Shown here piece by piece: positions 9,741 to 20,203 of a stretch of 64,000 nt of DNA. Source of the stretch: Amphiura filiformis. Its lineage: Eukaryota > Echinodermata > Ophiuroidea > Amphilepidida > Amphiuridae. Both the position numbers and the translations under genes were made by a program. The stretch's first letter is position 1. Each line of letters starts with the position of its first letter. Where the stretch lies: assembly GCF_039555335.1 (NCBI RefSeq), contig NC_092629.1, forward strand, positions 1,135,001 to 1,199,000, given 5' to 3'. The notes under the pieces were generated by a model. It made no database searches, was not told the origin of the DNA, and was given only the letters and a program-made list of their open reading frames with translations.

Positions 9741-10235
9741 GTCCCAACTCAGGAATGCAAAGAAGTTACCTCATTTGCATATCAATTACTTTGTCATACA
9801 GTCCCTAGAGCACAACAGAAGTGGAAGATTGAATTTGAGTTCAATGATACTCAGCTCATGACGTACGCAATGGACAATGGTATTTTAACGACAATTCAAG
9901 TGATTTATCGAAGACGAAATTTTCTTGCATCGCATGTATTTCTGCAATGGACATTTCGCAATTAAAAAGCTTGGTCTGACAAGTTTCTCAAATCGCGCAC
10001 GTCGAACCCACGCCAAAGTTTGGATCAGCTGACTTTCAACCAATCAGCGTCCGCGATTGCTAAATCTTCACAAAGGCGAAGCCGCTTCCTGTACAACAGC
10101 TTACAACGTTATCAGTACGCGCTGAATACAATGCAGAACTTCTGAAAATAACTGAAGTACCGTACACGAGCAGGGGTTGTACACAACAGAAATACCGCAA
10201 AACACGTGATTATTTGGCTTGCAAAACAGTGGAAA
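9741..10235. other. No gene seen
   Basis: Short frames only, no domain and no repeat that I can match elsewhere in the window. Confidence 0.5.
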
Positions 10236-10617
10236 ACCCCGGGGGTACTCAGTACAAATGACCATACGGGGACGTGCCGCAAACATGGGTAGCACCTTCA
10301 GCCTTCTGGTATATCAATGACCCCTTTTTCAACGCATATTTGGGTAGATGCATGGGTACTTTTTTCAAAATTTCCTCAATTTTTCCTTACTCAGCCCAAT
10401 TTTTCCTTAAACTAGCCAAAATTTTCAACATTTTCCCAAAACTTTGGGAAAATTTGTAAAACTAAGACAATTTTGGGTAAATTCGGCCGAAATTTTTGAC
10501 TTTTGGTATATCAATGGGTCCAAATTTCTTGAAATATTTGTATATGGGTCTACTGCCAAAATCTCAGCGGCACGTCCCTACCAAAACCAAACTTGAGTAC
10601 CCCCCTCCCCCCGGGGG
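10236..10617. mobile_element. MITE with CCCCGGGGGTACTCA termini
   Basis: The left end CCCCGGGGGTACTCAG and inner GGGGACGTGCCGC are mirrored at the right by GCGGCACGTCCC and TGAGTACCCCCC...CCCCGGGGG. The interior is AT-rich with many AATTTT or AAAATT words and no coding frame. The size (about 380 bp) and long inverted termini indicate a non-autonomous DNA transposon. Confidence 0.75.
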
Positions 10618-11706
10618 AAAAACACGCTATTTATAGGGGGGAAATCCCGTTACACTACTCTTTCCTTGGTACCAGTAGTCCACGTAGGCCTTTTTTTATC
10701 TCGTTACGGCACATTACTAACACCAGAGCTGCTGCGGTAAGGCGTCAATCTCCTATATGAATGTTGTGTAATGTGTTGTGTATTATGTTTAAGCATTCAG
10801 CGGCAGCACGTAATAAAATATTTTATTCGCGTTTAAGGGGTGTGGTATGAACGTTTGGACAGTATTTATTGTGGGACATTAGAGCACATCAGACATATCG
10901 AATTGCATTCTGAATATGAAGAATGTCCTTCTGATATCAAATAATTTTGGTTTTTTGAAATTCGCAATGTAATACACGTTTTATGGCAAATGATTAAAAA
11001 TTGATATTTTTGATATTTAGCAGCACTCGAAGTAAACTTTATAAATCTGATGATTTATACTCTGATGATTTATCTGATGATTTAAGTGTATGTTTGCCTA
11101 GGTGGGATGAAAAGCCGACGATCAATTGATAATTTTGACCTTTCGTATTGAAGATCCCAAAACACCAAAAAAATTAGGTCTTTTTGGGGAAAAAAATCCA
11201 TATCTTCAATATGAAAGTTCAAAATTTTCAATTGATCGTCGGCTTTTCCTCCCAGCTACATACACTTTAATAAGAATATGTCATTAGATTTATAAAATTA
11301 ACTTCGAGGACTGTTTTATATCAAAAATGTGACATTTGTCATAAAATTTGTATTATATCGTGAATTTCAAAAATGAAAATCATTTGATATCAGAAAGACA
11401 TTCTTCGTATTCAGAATATTATTATTATTATTTATTCTTTCTTTATTGAGGGTAATACTGCTTCAGTGACAAGCACTGCTTTTCAAGCAGGCCCTCATTG
11501 TATACATGTTATAGCAACAAAATATATTACGATACACAATATTTACAAAAATAGCATACATAATATACTAGTATTACAAATAAGTATAATGGTATCATCA
11601 AATACAAGAAAATTATAAATACCATGATTCAAAATACAGAAATACAATAATTATATTTATACAAAAAATAAGCCAGCAAATGGACAAAATGTACATAAAG
11701 ACAGGC

Positions 11707-14700
11707 CTAAATGTCTTTAATTTTTGACTGAAATTGGCCTAAAGTCATATTTTCCATCTGCGCTCTTACTGTCGGTGGCAAAGAATTCCATGCATAGGCT
11801 GCCCTGACGTGAAAAGTACGTTGACCTGAATTTGATTTAAATTTTGGAACAATCAATGTATTAGAAGTATGATTTCTAGTTATATGATTATGGTTATCAT
11901 GAACAAAATCAAATTGAGAAGATAAGTATGATGGATATTCGTTCTTTAAACATTTGAAAACAGTCATTAATAGAGTATTATGCCATCTTTGATCAAGTTT
12001 AACCCACTGCAATGTATTCATTAAATCATTAGTTGGTGTCCTTATATCTGCTGAGAGAATTATTCTAGCTAAATTATTATGAAGTACCTGAAGCCTATTA
12101 TGGTACTCTACACTAAAATTTGACCAGACCATGCTGCCATAATCAAAGTGGGGAATAACAAGAGCATTTGATAACATTACAGTGGTTTTATATGGAAGGA
12201 AATATTTTATATGTTTTATTATACCAGTTCTTTTGGAAATAGTTTTACTAACATTATCAACGTGAGCTGACCAAGACATCTTGCTATCAAATTTTACACC
12301 TAGATATTTAAACTCATCTACTCTTTCAATATCATTGTTGTTATATAATAAATGTACATCGTTGAACTTTTCAAGCATTTTGTTTGTACCAAAGATCATA
12401 AACTTAGTATTTTCAACATTTAAAGTGAGTTTGTTTACTTTGAAGCATTCAGCTACCCTACATAGACATGACTCCATTTGAATTTTAAGATCAGATTCAT
12501 TTTTAGCTTTACACATTAAAGAGGTATCATCAGCATACATTACAGTTTTACATTCAGACACAGCATTAGGTAAACAGTTAACAAAAATGATAAACAGTAA
12601 AGGACCTAAAATTGAGCCCTGAGGAATACCAATATCAATTGGCCTAAAGTCAGAAAGAGTTGAGTTAACATTAACAGTTTGTTCTCTGTTGTTTAAGTAT
12701 GATTTAAACCATAATAATTCATCCCCATATACCCCATATTGTTTAAGTTTCCTAATCAGAATATCATGATTTACAGTATCAAATGCTTTCTTTAAGTCTA
12801 TAAATAAAACTCCTGTAGCATAACCTGTATCCATATTCTTTAAAATGTAATCTTGCACATCTGGAAGGGTTGTTGTTGTGGAATGATTCGGACGAAATCC
12901 TGATTGAGCATTTGATAACAGTCCTACATTACTCATATATTCATATAATTGATCATGAACAGCTCTTTCAATGATCTTTGATACAATTGGTAATACAGAG
13001 ATAGGTCTATAGTTACTAACATTAGTTTTATCACCCGATTTAAATATTGGAGTTACTTTAGCCTTCTTCCATGCATCAGGAAAAGTAGACCCATTCAAAG
13101 ACAGGTTGCAAATATGAACAAGGCATTTTGAGATGAAAGGCGCAGCCAACTTTAATAACCTTACATTGAATGGATCTAATCCTGACGATTTACAATTTTG
13201 CATTTTACTTATTTGTTTGAGAACAAATTCATTAGATATTGCTCTAAAACTAAATTTGTTTACACTATGATTTTGATGAGAACATATAGTATTACAAGTG
13301 CATACATAATTATCATTGTTATTATTAAATTTACTCCCAAGTTCATTACCTATTGAAGTGAAAAACTCATTGAACTCATTTGCCATATCCTTTTTGTTAC
13401 CTGAGTAATTACCATTCTTTTTAACAACTGCTGTAGGTATACTTGATGTTTTGTTTGGTATAATTTTCTTAATTGTTTTCCAAAGATTTTTACTATTATT
13501 TATATTGTTACTTATAGCCTCGTTACAATAACTCTTTTTCAGTGAATATTTCATATTGTTTACTTTATTTCTAAGAGACTTTGCTTTACTCCAATCTTCA
13601 GCATTATTTGTCTTATGTGCGTTTGAAAAATAGTAGTCCCTATCTTTACTTAGTCTCAAAAAATCACTATTCACCCATTCAGGTAAACAACCTTTAACTT
13701 TCTTTTCCTTAAATGGTGCATGCTTGTCACAGGCAGCATTGAATGAAGACTGCCATTCATTAAGTGCTTCATTGACATCATTTATATTACGAATTCTACC
13801 CCAATCAATATTTTTGATTGTATCAATATAATCTGCTTCATTAAAGTTTTTGAAACATCTGGATCTTACAATTTTTGTTGGAAGTTTCAACTTATTACAT
13901 TTTCTTACAGCATATATTAATGAATGATCACTAAGACCTAAACTATGAACACCAGATGAGATAATAAGTTCTGGTTTTGATACAAATATTAAATCAATTT
14001 TTGTTTTACTAGTTTCAGTTATTCTTGTATAATCTGTTATAATTTGTTTCATATTAGAATTGTTTGCCAACCTTGTCACTTTTCTTAAATTACCAATTTT
14101 AACCTGATCTAAATTAAAGTCTCCTAAAATATATACATCATCATATAAATTGTTACATTTCTTAAATATATCATCAAGATTATCAAGAAAATCAACAGTA
14201 CAGTCTGGTGGGCGATAAATACTGCCAACTAAAATAGGCTTTGTATTGGTTAAATTAAGTTCAATAAAAATACCTTCAATATCATTATCATATAAATCCT
14301 CATTTTGTTTTGACAAAATACTGTTTTTAACATAACATAAAACTCCACCCCGTATTTTACCATTTTGTCTATCAAGTCTATAAGTATTATAACCATCTAT
14401 TTCTACTTCTGAGTCATCAACATCCTTATCTAACCAAGTCTCATTAATACATAACGCATCAATAGCATTGTCATTCAAAAGGAAATTAACCTCATCAACT
14501 TTGTGGATTAAACCCTGGATATTTAAATGAGCTATTTTAAGACCCTTCCTAATCTTACACTTTAAATCAATAAAGCCCTCATTAAGAGGAAGTTCATCAT
14601 TAGCAAGTTTGTGAAAACAATTCTTACAATACCAATTATTATTTTGCTTAACATCATTATCATCAACACATCTAAGGTGAAAATCAAGAGTACAATTATT

Positions 14701-14800
14701 ACAAGTTACATAAAGATCATTTTTTAAGATTTTTCTTACACACTCACCACAAAAATCATTTTCAGTTTTCTTGCAAATTTTGACATTCTTTACAGTTTTT
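11707..14800 (-). CDS. LINE ORF2: PHD finger, AP endonuclease, reverse transcriptase
   Basis: The open frame runs upstream without a stop from the recognised endonuclease to about 14800. In order it shows a PHD-type zinc finger at about 14780-14620 (C-x2-C, CNNC, H-x2-C, WYC-x2-C) and the endonuclease start AHLNIQGL. Next come CINETWLD, GSIYRPPD, LGDFNLD and LSDHSLIY of the AP endonuclease. The RT follows: YRPISVLPIVSKIIERAV, SGFRPNHST, FIDLKKAFDTVNHDIL, GIPQGSILGP and the catalytic YADDTSL. It ends with a C-terminal helix region (YAWNSLPPTVR). RT and endonuclease motifs are intact. A frame change at the T8 run 14814-14821 separates it from the N/S-rich stretch upstream. Confidence 0.9.
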
Positions 14801-14806
14801 AAAGTT

Positions 14807-15610
14807 TCAGTTCTTTTTTTTACCGGTACTATTTTTATCTTTTACCTTACAACACTTGTTTGTACACTCATTGTTGTCACATGATGTGACACTAGTAATT
14901 TCTTCATCATCAAGATTTCCATTGTCTGCACCATTGGCATAAACATCATGAGAATTTTCATTTTCCATATCAGAAGTACTGATTGAAACATCATTATTAC
15001 TACTACATGTAATAGCACTAGATTTTATATGTACAGATTTCTTTAGAATAGCATTAACATGTTTAGTGTCATCACTCATATTATTTACAATATTTATATC
15101 ATTTGTTATATTATTTACATGAACATTGTTATTACTAGGAGTATTGTGGGAACAATTGTAATTTACAGAAGTACTTTCAGGATAAACATCTGCTTTTTCA
15201 AAACATAATCTATTTGTATCATCACTATTACCTTGGTCAATAACATCAAAAACACTTGAATGAAAATGAATGAATGGATGATTGTGATTAGAGGGAGTGA
15301 CTTTATGAGCACAATAGGTATCACTTGAGACATGATGATGAGGTGAATAAATAGAATTTACATTTTGGCTATTGATGTTATTATTAGAATTATTTACAAT
15401 AGTCATAGATGAAGAAGATGTGTTATCATTACATGTAGAACCTATACAATATGAATGATCAGTTTGATTGCTTGAAATAGTCCTTTTAATTTCACATTGT
15501 TTTTCACCATGTTCACTATATATACGAGAAGAAAGACCTATGTTCCTTGCTGATGTTGACTCCACATAAAAGGGGTTGACATCTCCAACAAACTGACTCC
15601 TTATATTCCT
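14807..15610 (-). CDS. N/S/H-rich N-terminal part of LINE ORF2
   Basis: This is an open frame of low complexity, very rich in Asn, Ser, His and Asp, with no domain, ending in a Lys-rich tail at 14807. It joins the PHD/endonuclease frame if one base is removed from the 8-base homopolymer at 14814-14821. I therefore read it as the disordered N-terminal extension of ORF2, not a separate gene. Its upstream end abuts the inserted LINE fragment at 15611. Confidence 0.6.
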   Translation of the reverse strand, partial: RNIRSQFVGDVNPFYVESTSARNIGLSSRIYSEHGEKQCEIKRTISSNQTDHSYCIGSTCNDNTSSSSMTIVNNSNNNINSQNVNSIYSPHHHVSSDTYCAHKVTPSNHNHPFIHFHSSVFDVIDQGNSDDTNRLCFEKADVYPESTSVNYNCSHNTPSNNNVHVNNITNDINIVNNMSDDTKHVNAILKKSVHIKSSAITCSSNNDVSISTSDMENENSHDVYANGADNGNLDDEEITSVTSCDNNECTNKCCKVKDKNSTGKKKN

Positions 15611-15907
15611 CAAAGGACTCTCAGATCAAGTAATGACACCACGCGTCTCCTGGCTGATAGATCCATCAGTGTCGCCGGTGATCGTCGTTTCCCTGTAGCT
15701 GGTGTTAAGCGCTGGAACTCATTACCAACAGAAATCAGACTTTCGCCATCGGTCACTCTTTTCAAACAAAGACTCAAAACTTATTTATTCTGAACTGTTT
15801 TATTCTGAATTGGTTTTCTTATGTATTTGTTTTTTACTGTAAGCGCAACGATGCTTTCTTTGCGAATTGCGCCCTAAGAACTTTGTAGTAGTAGTAGTAG
15901 TAGTAGA
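15611..15907 (+). mobile_element. 5'-truncated CR1/L2-like LINE 3' end inserted in the larger LINE
   Basis: The plus strand encodes the extreme C-terminus of a LINE ORF2 (FPVAGVKRWNSLPTEIR, then LFKQRLKTYLF and a stop). A 3' UTR follows with GCGCAACGATGC / GAATTGCGCCC, and a (GTA)n tail to about 15907. It lies antisense to the host LINE, between its ORF1 and ORF2. The motif order matches the end of the LINE at 40585-43745, which also ends with a GGGCGC hairpin and a triplet microsatellite. Confidence 0.85.
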
Positions 15908-17324
15908 GTCTATTACATTTCTAAAGTTCCTTACAAGTCTGCTGATGCCATGGTTGTTCAGGTGAACCTTGTCCCAATATAGGTCTTCTCTAATATGTCC
16001 TCCTTCTGTAACAAATGATGAGGCATGGTCTGCAAATGATACGCGAGCACTAGCGCGACAATTTCGTTCAAAGATGGTGTTCAGTTCATATATAACTCCG
16101 TTTAAGACATTACTTCTTGGCAAGGGGGATCAGTCGGGGAAGAATACTTGATACAATGATGTGCGCGTTAGGAAATTTCTGAAGAGCTGCATTGACAAGA
16201 CGTCGCGCTTTGGCTTCACAAGCCTCGGTTGATTCTCGCTTTACATTATTAGTCCATGCTTGTAGGATGACATGTTTTGGGTTTACATACTCACAATCCT
16301 CTACAAGTCTCTGAATCTCAACTATGGTTGCTCCACTCTTAGCAAATACTTTTGTGGACCTTCCTTTGTAGAATCTATCTTCATCAATCCGCTTGCATAT
16401 AGAGTTACTAAAAATTAGGATCTGTGGGCATTCTTTCGGCGGTGGTTTCTCACTAGTACTTTTTGTAGGTTGTCTTGTTGGTCTTGGAGTTGGTTTAGTA
16501 GTAGGCCTTGACTTTGCTGAGTTAGCGGGGACATGTTTGTCTGGGGTCATCAAGTCGATGCTGGGGGCTGAAGGAACAGCAGTTTCTGCTACCTGATCAA
16601 ATAAAGCGCTGTAGGAATTTGATGTTGTTACTGCTGGTGCACTTTCTGTTGGCTGGGATAGGCGACTTGCTGTTTTGGGAAGTTCAAAGTTCTGCACATG
16701 GGTCTCCTTTAGACTGAAAATTTCAGCCTCTAGTACACTGTTACGCTCACTGAGTTCGCGAAATGCTGATGAAATCTGGGTAAAGTTTTGTCGCAAGTCT
16801 CTAAATTCTTGTAGCTGTGAGGTGAAATCCTTTACCTTGTCTTGCAGGCTTTGAATTTTCCTTCTGAGTTGAGGTGTTTCATCTGGAGCGGAGTCAGTTT
16901 GAGTTTGTGCATCACAAGATGTAACTCTAGTTTGAACAGAAGAGTCTGTCATCAGTTCGTGATTGAGTTCAAATGTTGGCAGATTTTCACTTTTGTCCGA
17001 TGATGAGATAGCGTGGTTATGTGTTGGCGTAGAAGTAGAAGGACCAGGTGTGAAGGGGAAGGCTGCAACATTCTCTTCTGCTAATTTGTTACCAATTTCT
17101 GTTAAGATGGTATCTATCCAAGTTTGATGGAGTGATCCTTGGACTGAGATAGTGTTGGTAGATGCATAGCAAGTGATGGTTACATGTTGTAATGTATCTC
17201 CAGGCATAACACATCTGAAGATACGGCCGTACCTGCCCTTGTCTTCTGCTGTACCATATCTAGCACATAGTTCATAAGATAGTTGATCAAATATATCTGG
17301 GTTGACAGCTATTGTTGTTGACAT
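15908..17324 (-). CDS. LINE ORF1: conserved N-terminal module, coiled coil, SGNH esterase
   Basis: The start at 17324 (MSTTIAV) is chosen because the second LINE ORF1 at 31523 begins with the same MSTTI. An in-frame extension upstream to 17513 exists but is not conserved. The first 90 residues share VMPG..LQ..TITCYA and ISVQG with that copy. Residues in the middle (plus 16900-16690) have the heptad pattern of a coiled coil (LRRKIQSLQDKVKDFTSQL). The C-terminal part is an SGNH-hydrolase-like esterase: ILIFSNSICKRI with the Ser block, VILQAWTNN, SSILPR, and DLYWDKVHLNNHGI with the catalytic Asp/His block. One frame change falls in the G5 run at 16124-16128. The first block reads FSNS where the family has GDS. 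Confidence 0.8.
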
Positions 17325-17816
17325 AGTTTTTGGTTCAATTTTCCACATAGAGTGATCAAATATGTCCACATTTGTAAATCCATTGAAAGTACCATGGAAA
17401 GACTGCCATAGATGATTGACAGCTCCCTTTGTTATGCTCGTTAAGTTCATTGTTATATAGGCAGGATGTTCTTGGAAGAAAATCAATACCAGTGATGTAG
17501 ATTTGTAGTCCAAGTTGAATTATAATACAAAATATGAAATCAAATGTCATATATTTTCTCCAAAACAGTGATCAAGTTTATAAAATAAAGTTGATCAGTA
17601 AATTCCAGACATCAAGATGAAGATGTTGATATAAAATTCAATAGGTAATCCAAAGTAAAAACAGCGTAATTATGGTGATTTGTCAGAGCTCATGTGGAGT
17701 GATGCACACTAGTTGAATAGTTAATCAAATTTTTATGTTTATCAAATTCGATATGTTTGATGTGCTCTCATGTCCCACAAAAAATACGGTCGAAACGCTC
17801 ATTCCAGATCCCTTAC

Positions 17817-18165
17817 GCGAAGCGCATTTAGCGAATAAAATAATTATTAGTTCTGATGATATAGGCACATGTATAACAGCTGCGTTACTTTTTGTGCAGA
17901 CTTTATAACATTGTCATCCACCAAGTCGACGGCATCTGCCTCATTCTGTCGCGTTGTGTCATATATCTATTGATTTTTACATCCTAATATTTCGAATCTC
18001 AGTGCGTAGTAACTATTACTTATGGTCAGCAAGTTGACGCGCACAATCCTGACATACACTTGTTCAGAAAAAATTGTGGTCACCTCGGTGGTGGTGTCAA
18101 AGTTGCCCGGAAATATCTGTAGGAAAGAGAATGTAATGAGTCAGTAACAAAATTGGATGGTCTGC
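17817..18165. other. No gene seen
   Basis: Unique-looking AT-rich DNA; no supported frame or repeat. Confidence 0.5.
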
Positions 18166-18169
18166 ATGT

Positions 18170-18495
18170 CCGTGAGTATATAAATAGTGAATGTTTATGA
18201 GGGCAATGAATATTTTCATGAGGTGAAAGATGGAATGTTCCATTCAACGAGGCGTCAGCCGAGTGGAATGGGACATTCCATCTTTCACAACTTTATCCAA
18301 ATATGTTTTGCACGTGTTTCCCCAAAGTAATATTCCATAGTTCAAATAAGGTTGAATAAATGTACAATAATGCAATCTGGTACAAAGAATTTGAGTTTGT
18401 TCATTACACCAACATTTCATCTTTCACCGAATGAAAATATTCTTTCCATTGCCCGAATTAGAAACATTCATTTGTTTTATACAATAACTAAAATA
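18170..18495. mobile_element. Foldback element with central CTCGGCTGACGCCTCG
   Basis: The outer arms are about 18180-18235 and 18410-18485 (GGGCAATGAATATTTTCAT against its imperfect complement). An inner hairpin at 18222-18291 has arms GTGAAAGATGGAATGTTCCA and complement around the core AACGAGGCGTCAGCCGAGT. There is no coding capacity. The same core type occurs in the palindrome at 47037-47206. Confidence 0.7.
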
Positions 18496-18499
18496 GATC

Positions 18500-20100
18500 C
18501 TTCTCATTTGACTTTTTTTCTTAAACATGGTTAGACAAGGGAAAGAGTAAGCTTACTAAAACTTACATTTCCTCTGAATTCTGCATGTATATGCAAACAT
18601 GACATAGAGCAAAGGGTACAGTTCCATGAACTTCAGTTCAAAATGGTCAATCTAATCCAAAATTGACCAAACACATTCAACTTTTCACAGAGTTCCAAAC
18701 ATTGAAGAACATAAGTCTATGCTTCGAGCCTATGCTGTATGCATAAAATCAACTCAAGTACATGAGTATGCAGTTCTAAATTTATTTCAAGCCCATGAAA
18801 ATGGAAGTGCTGCAGAATTACATTACCTGCAGAAGATGTTGCATTCTGGATGCTGAAATTGGATTCTTACAAGAGTGAATCCAGTCATCCTATAGGCCTA
18901 GCCCTATGCCTAGCTGAAAGGATGCAGCCCATTGTAAGCCTATAGGCCTAGCCCTAGGCCTAGCTGAAAGGATGTAGCCCATTGTAAGCTTCTTAAAAAC
19001 AAATTTCCGTCTGTTTCTCAGTCCGGCGAAAAATCGCGATAAAAATTGGTCAAGCTCTTTTATCTGACAACGATTCAACAGCATCTAGAGAAGTCTCAGC
19101 AAATATATGCCTCCAAACGGCTGACGTGTTTGAAACAGTCTATTACACTCTGAACGCTGGTCAACCGATTCTTTTGTTGTGCAAGGCTCACTCAGTCATT
19201 TCATGAGGCAATACAAACGATCGAATTTGGTATTAAATTCAGTTTTACAAGGCGCAGCAAATGGAAAACTCATTTACCCATGCTGAGAAAAGTGATGATT
19301 CCATTGTTCCAGGTCGGGTCGTTGTTGGGCAGTTGTTGTTGATGGCAGGGACCATGAACCAATGGGAGTCGCCGTCTCGTGATGACGTTGGGGCGCTTTC
19401 ATGTTTTGATTAATATCATTGTTGATTAGCAATCAAACAAGCAACATCGGGAAAAATTGTGTCCTCAGTATTTCTTCATTAACTGAATAAGCTGCTTACA
19501 GCACACAAAGGTTGTGCTTTGAATACACCTAAAAATGATGCGCTGGTTAGACAATAATCATCTCAAAACTTGAAATTCCGTGCTGGAATATCAAGTTTAA
19601 TGTGCAGAAATCACAAAATACGCTACGAGAAATGTGTGTGGTAGATCGTCGTGGATAGTAGATCGATTTCTCGATCAACACTTGTCTTGCAACAAAATAC
19701 ACATATTACATCAAACTTGCAACTGATGTTAAAACATCGATTAGAAATATCAACAATCTAGGCACGTCTCGATCGTGAGTTTATATCCGTAACTGTAATA
19801 ATCATCGTGATAATTGGATTGACTGGATGAAGCCGGTGAAAGGATGAAAAATTAACCAAAACATCTCGCTAGTCTAACCAGTGCCACTGTTGTCGGCCAT
19901 CGTGGGCCGTGGCTTGGACCTGAGACGGTCTCAGGCTTGAACGGATTTACAGAACCGGGTGAGATCAATTTTATGTTATAGTGGGGTCCTGATTTTGTAA
20001 TTAAAAATGTTTAAATAAATATAATAATTATTGGGATGTCTTTCACAAAAACTTTGGAGTCGAAAGGGAACATTCCCGTGTCTTTTGGTCATTTAAAATG
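18500..20100. other. No gene; short duplication 18885-18985
   Basis: No supported coding region. At about 18890-18985 a unit of about 55 bases (TATAGGCCTAGCCCT...CTGAAAGGATG.AGCCCATTGTAAG) is repeated twice in tandem. Words such as TAGGCCTA recur here and again near 49.8-50.5 kb. Confidence 0.6.
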
Positions 20101-20111
20101 GTTTGTTTACG

Positions 20112-20203
20112 AAGTCAGCAGGTAGGGAGAATTGACCGAGGCAAATATGCAAATAAAGTCAGCAGATAGGGAGAATTGACTGAGGCAAATATGCAAATAA
20201 AGT
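20112..20203. repeat. 46-bp tandem duplication
   Basis: AGTCAGCAGGTAGGGAGAAT followed by TGACCGAGGCAAATATGCAAATAA occurs twice in tandem with two substitutions. Each unit contains ATGCAAAT, the octamer recognised by POU-family factors; any function is speculative. Confidence 0.85.

Larger units (their letters stand above)
11420..17743 (-). mobile_element. Nearly full-length CR1-like LINE
   Basis: The element is read on the minus strand. The 3' end carries a microsatellite-type tail (AATAATAAT after a CAATAAAGAAAG block), at plus 11420-11435. ORF1 (coiled coil plus SGNH esterase) spans about 17324 to 15908. ORF2 (N/S-rich linker, PHD finger, AP-type endonuclease, RT) spans about 15610 to 11707. 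Both boundaries are defined by the interrupted MITE around it. A second, 5'-truncated LINE sits inside it at 15611-15907. The domain order is that of the CR1 group. Confidence 0.85.
10833..17816. mobile_element. TTAA-type MITE (family M1), split by a LINE
   Basis: The element starts at TTAAGGGGTGTGGTATGAAC and runs as a palindromic M1 copy to about 11420. The missing right end (TTCGATATGTTTGATGTGCT to CCAGATCCC) resumes at 17745 and finishes at about 17816. The 6.3 kb in between is the LINE at 11420-17743, so the LINE inserted into this MITE. The expected TTAA at the right end now reads TTAC. Confidence 0.85.

Noticed and set aside
14814..14821. Programmed ribosomal frameshift at the 8-base A run
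   Set aside because: The shift needed is +1, not the common -1 at A-runs. Similar one-base breaks occur at other homopolymers in the window, so error or slippage is simpler.
14807..15610. Asn/Ser-rich open frame as an independent gene
   Set aside because: It lies in line with the LINE ORF2 and is separated from it by a single homopolymer change, so it is taken as the disordered front part of ORF2.
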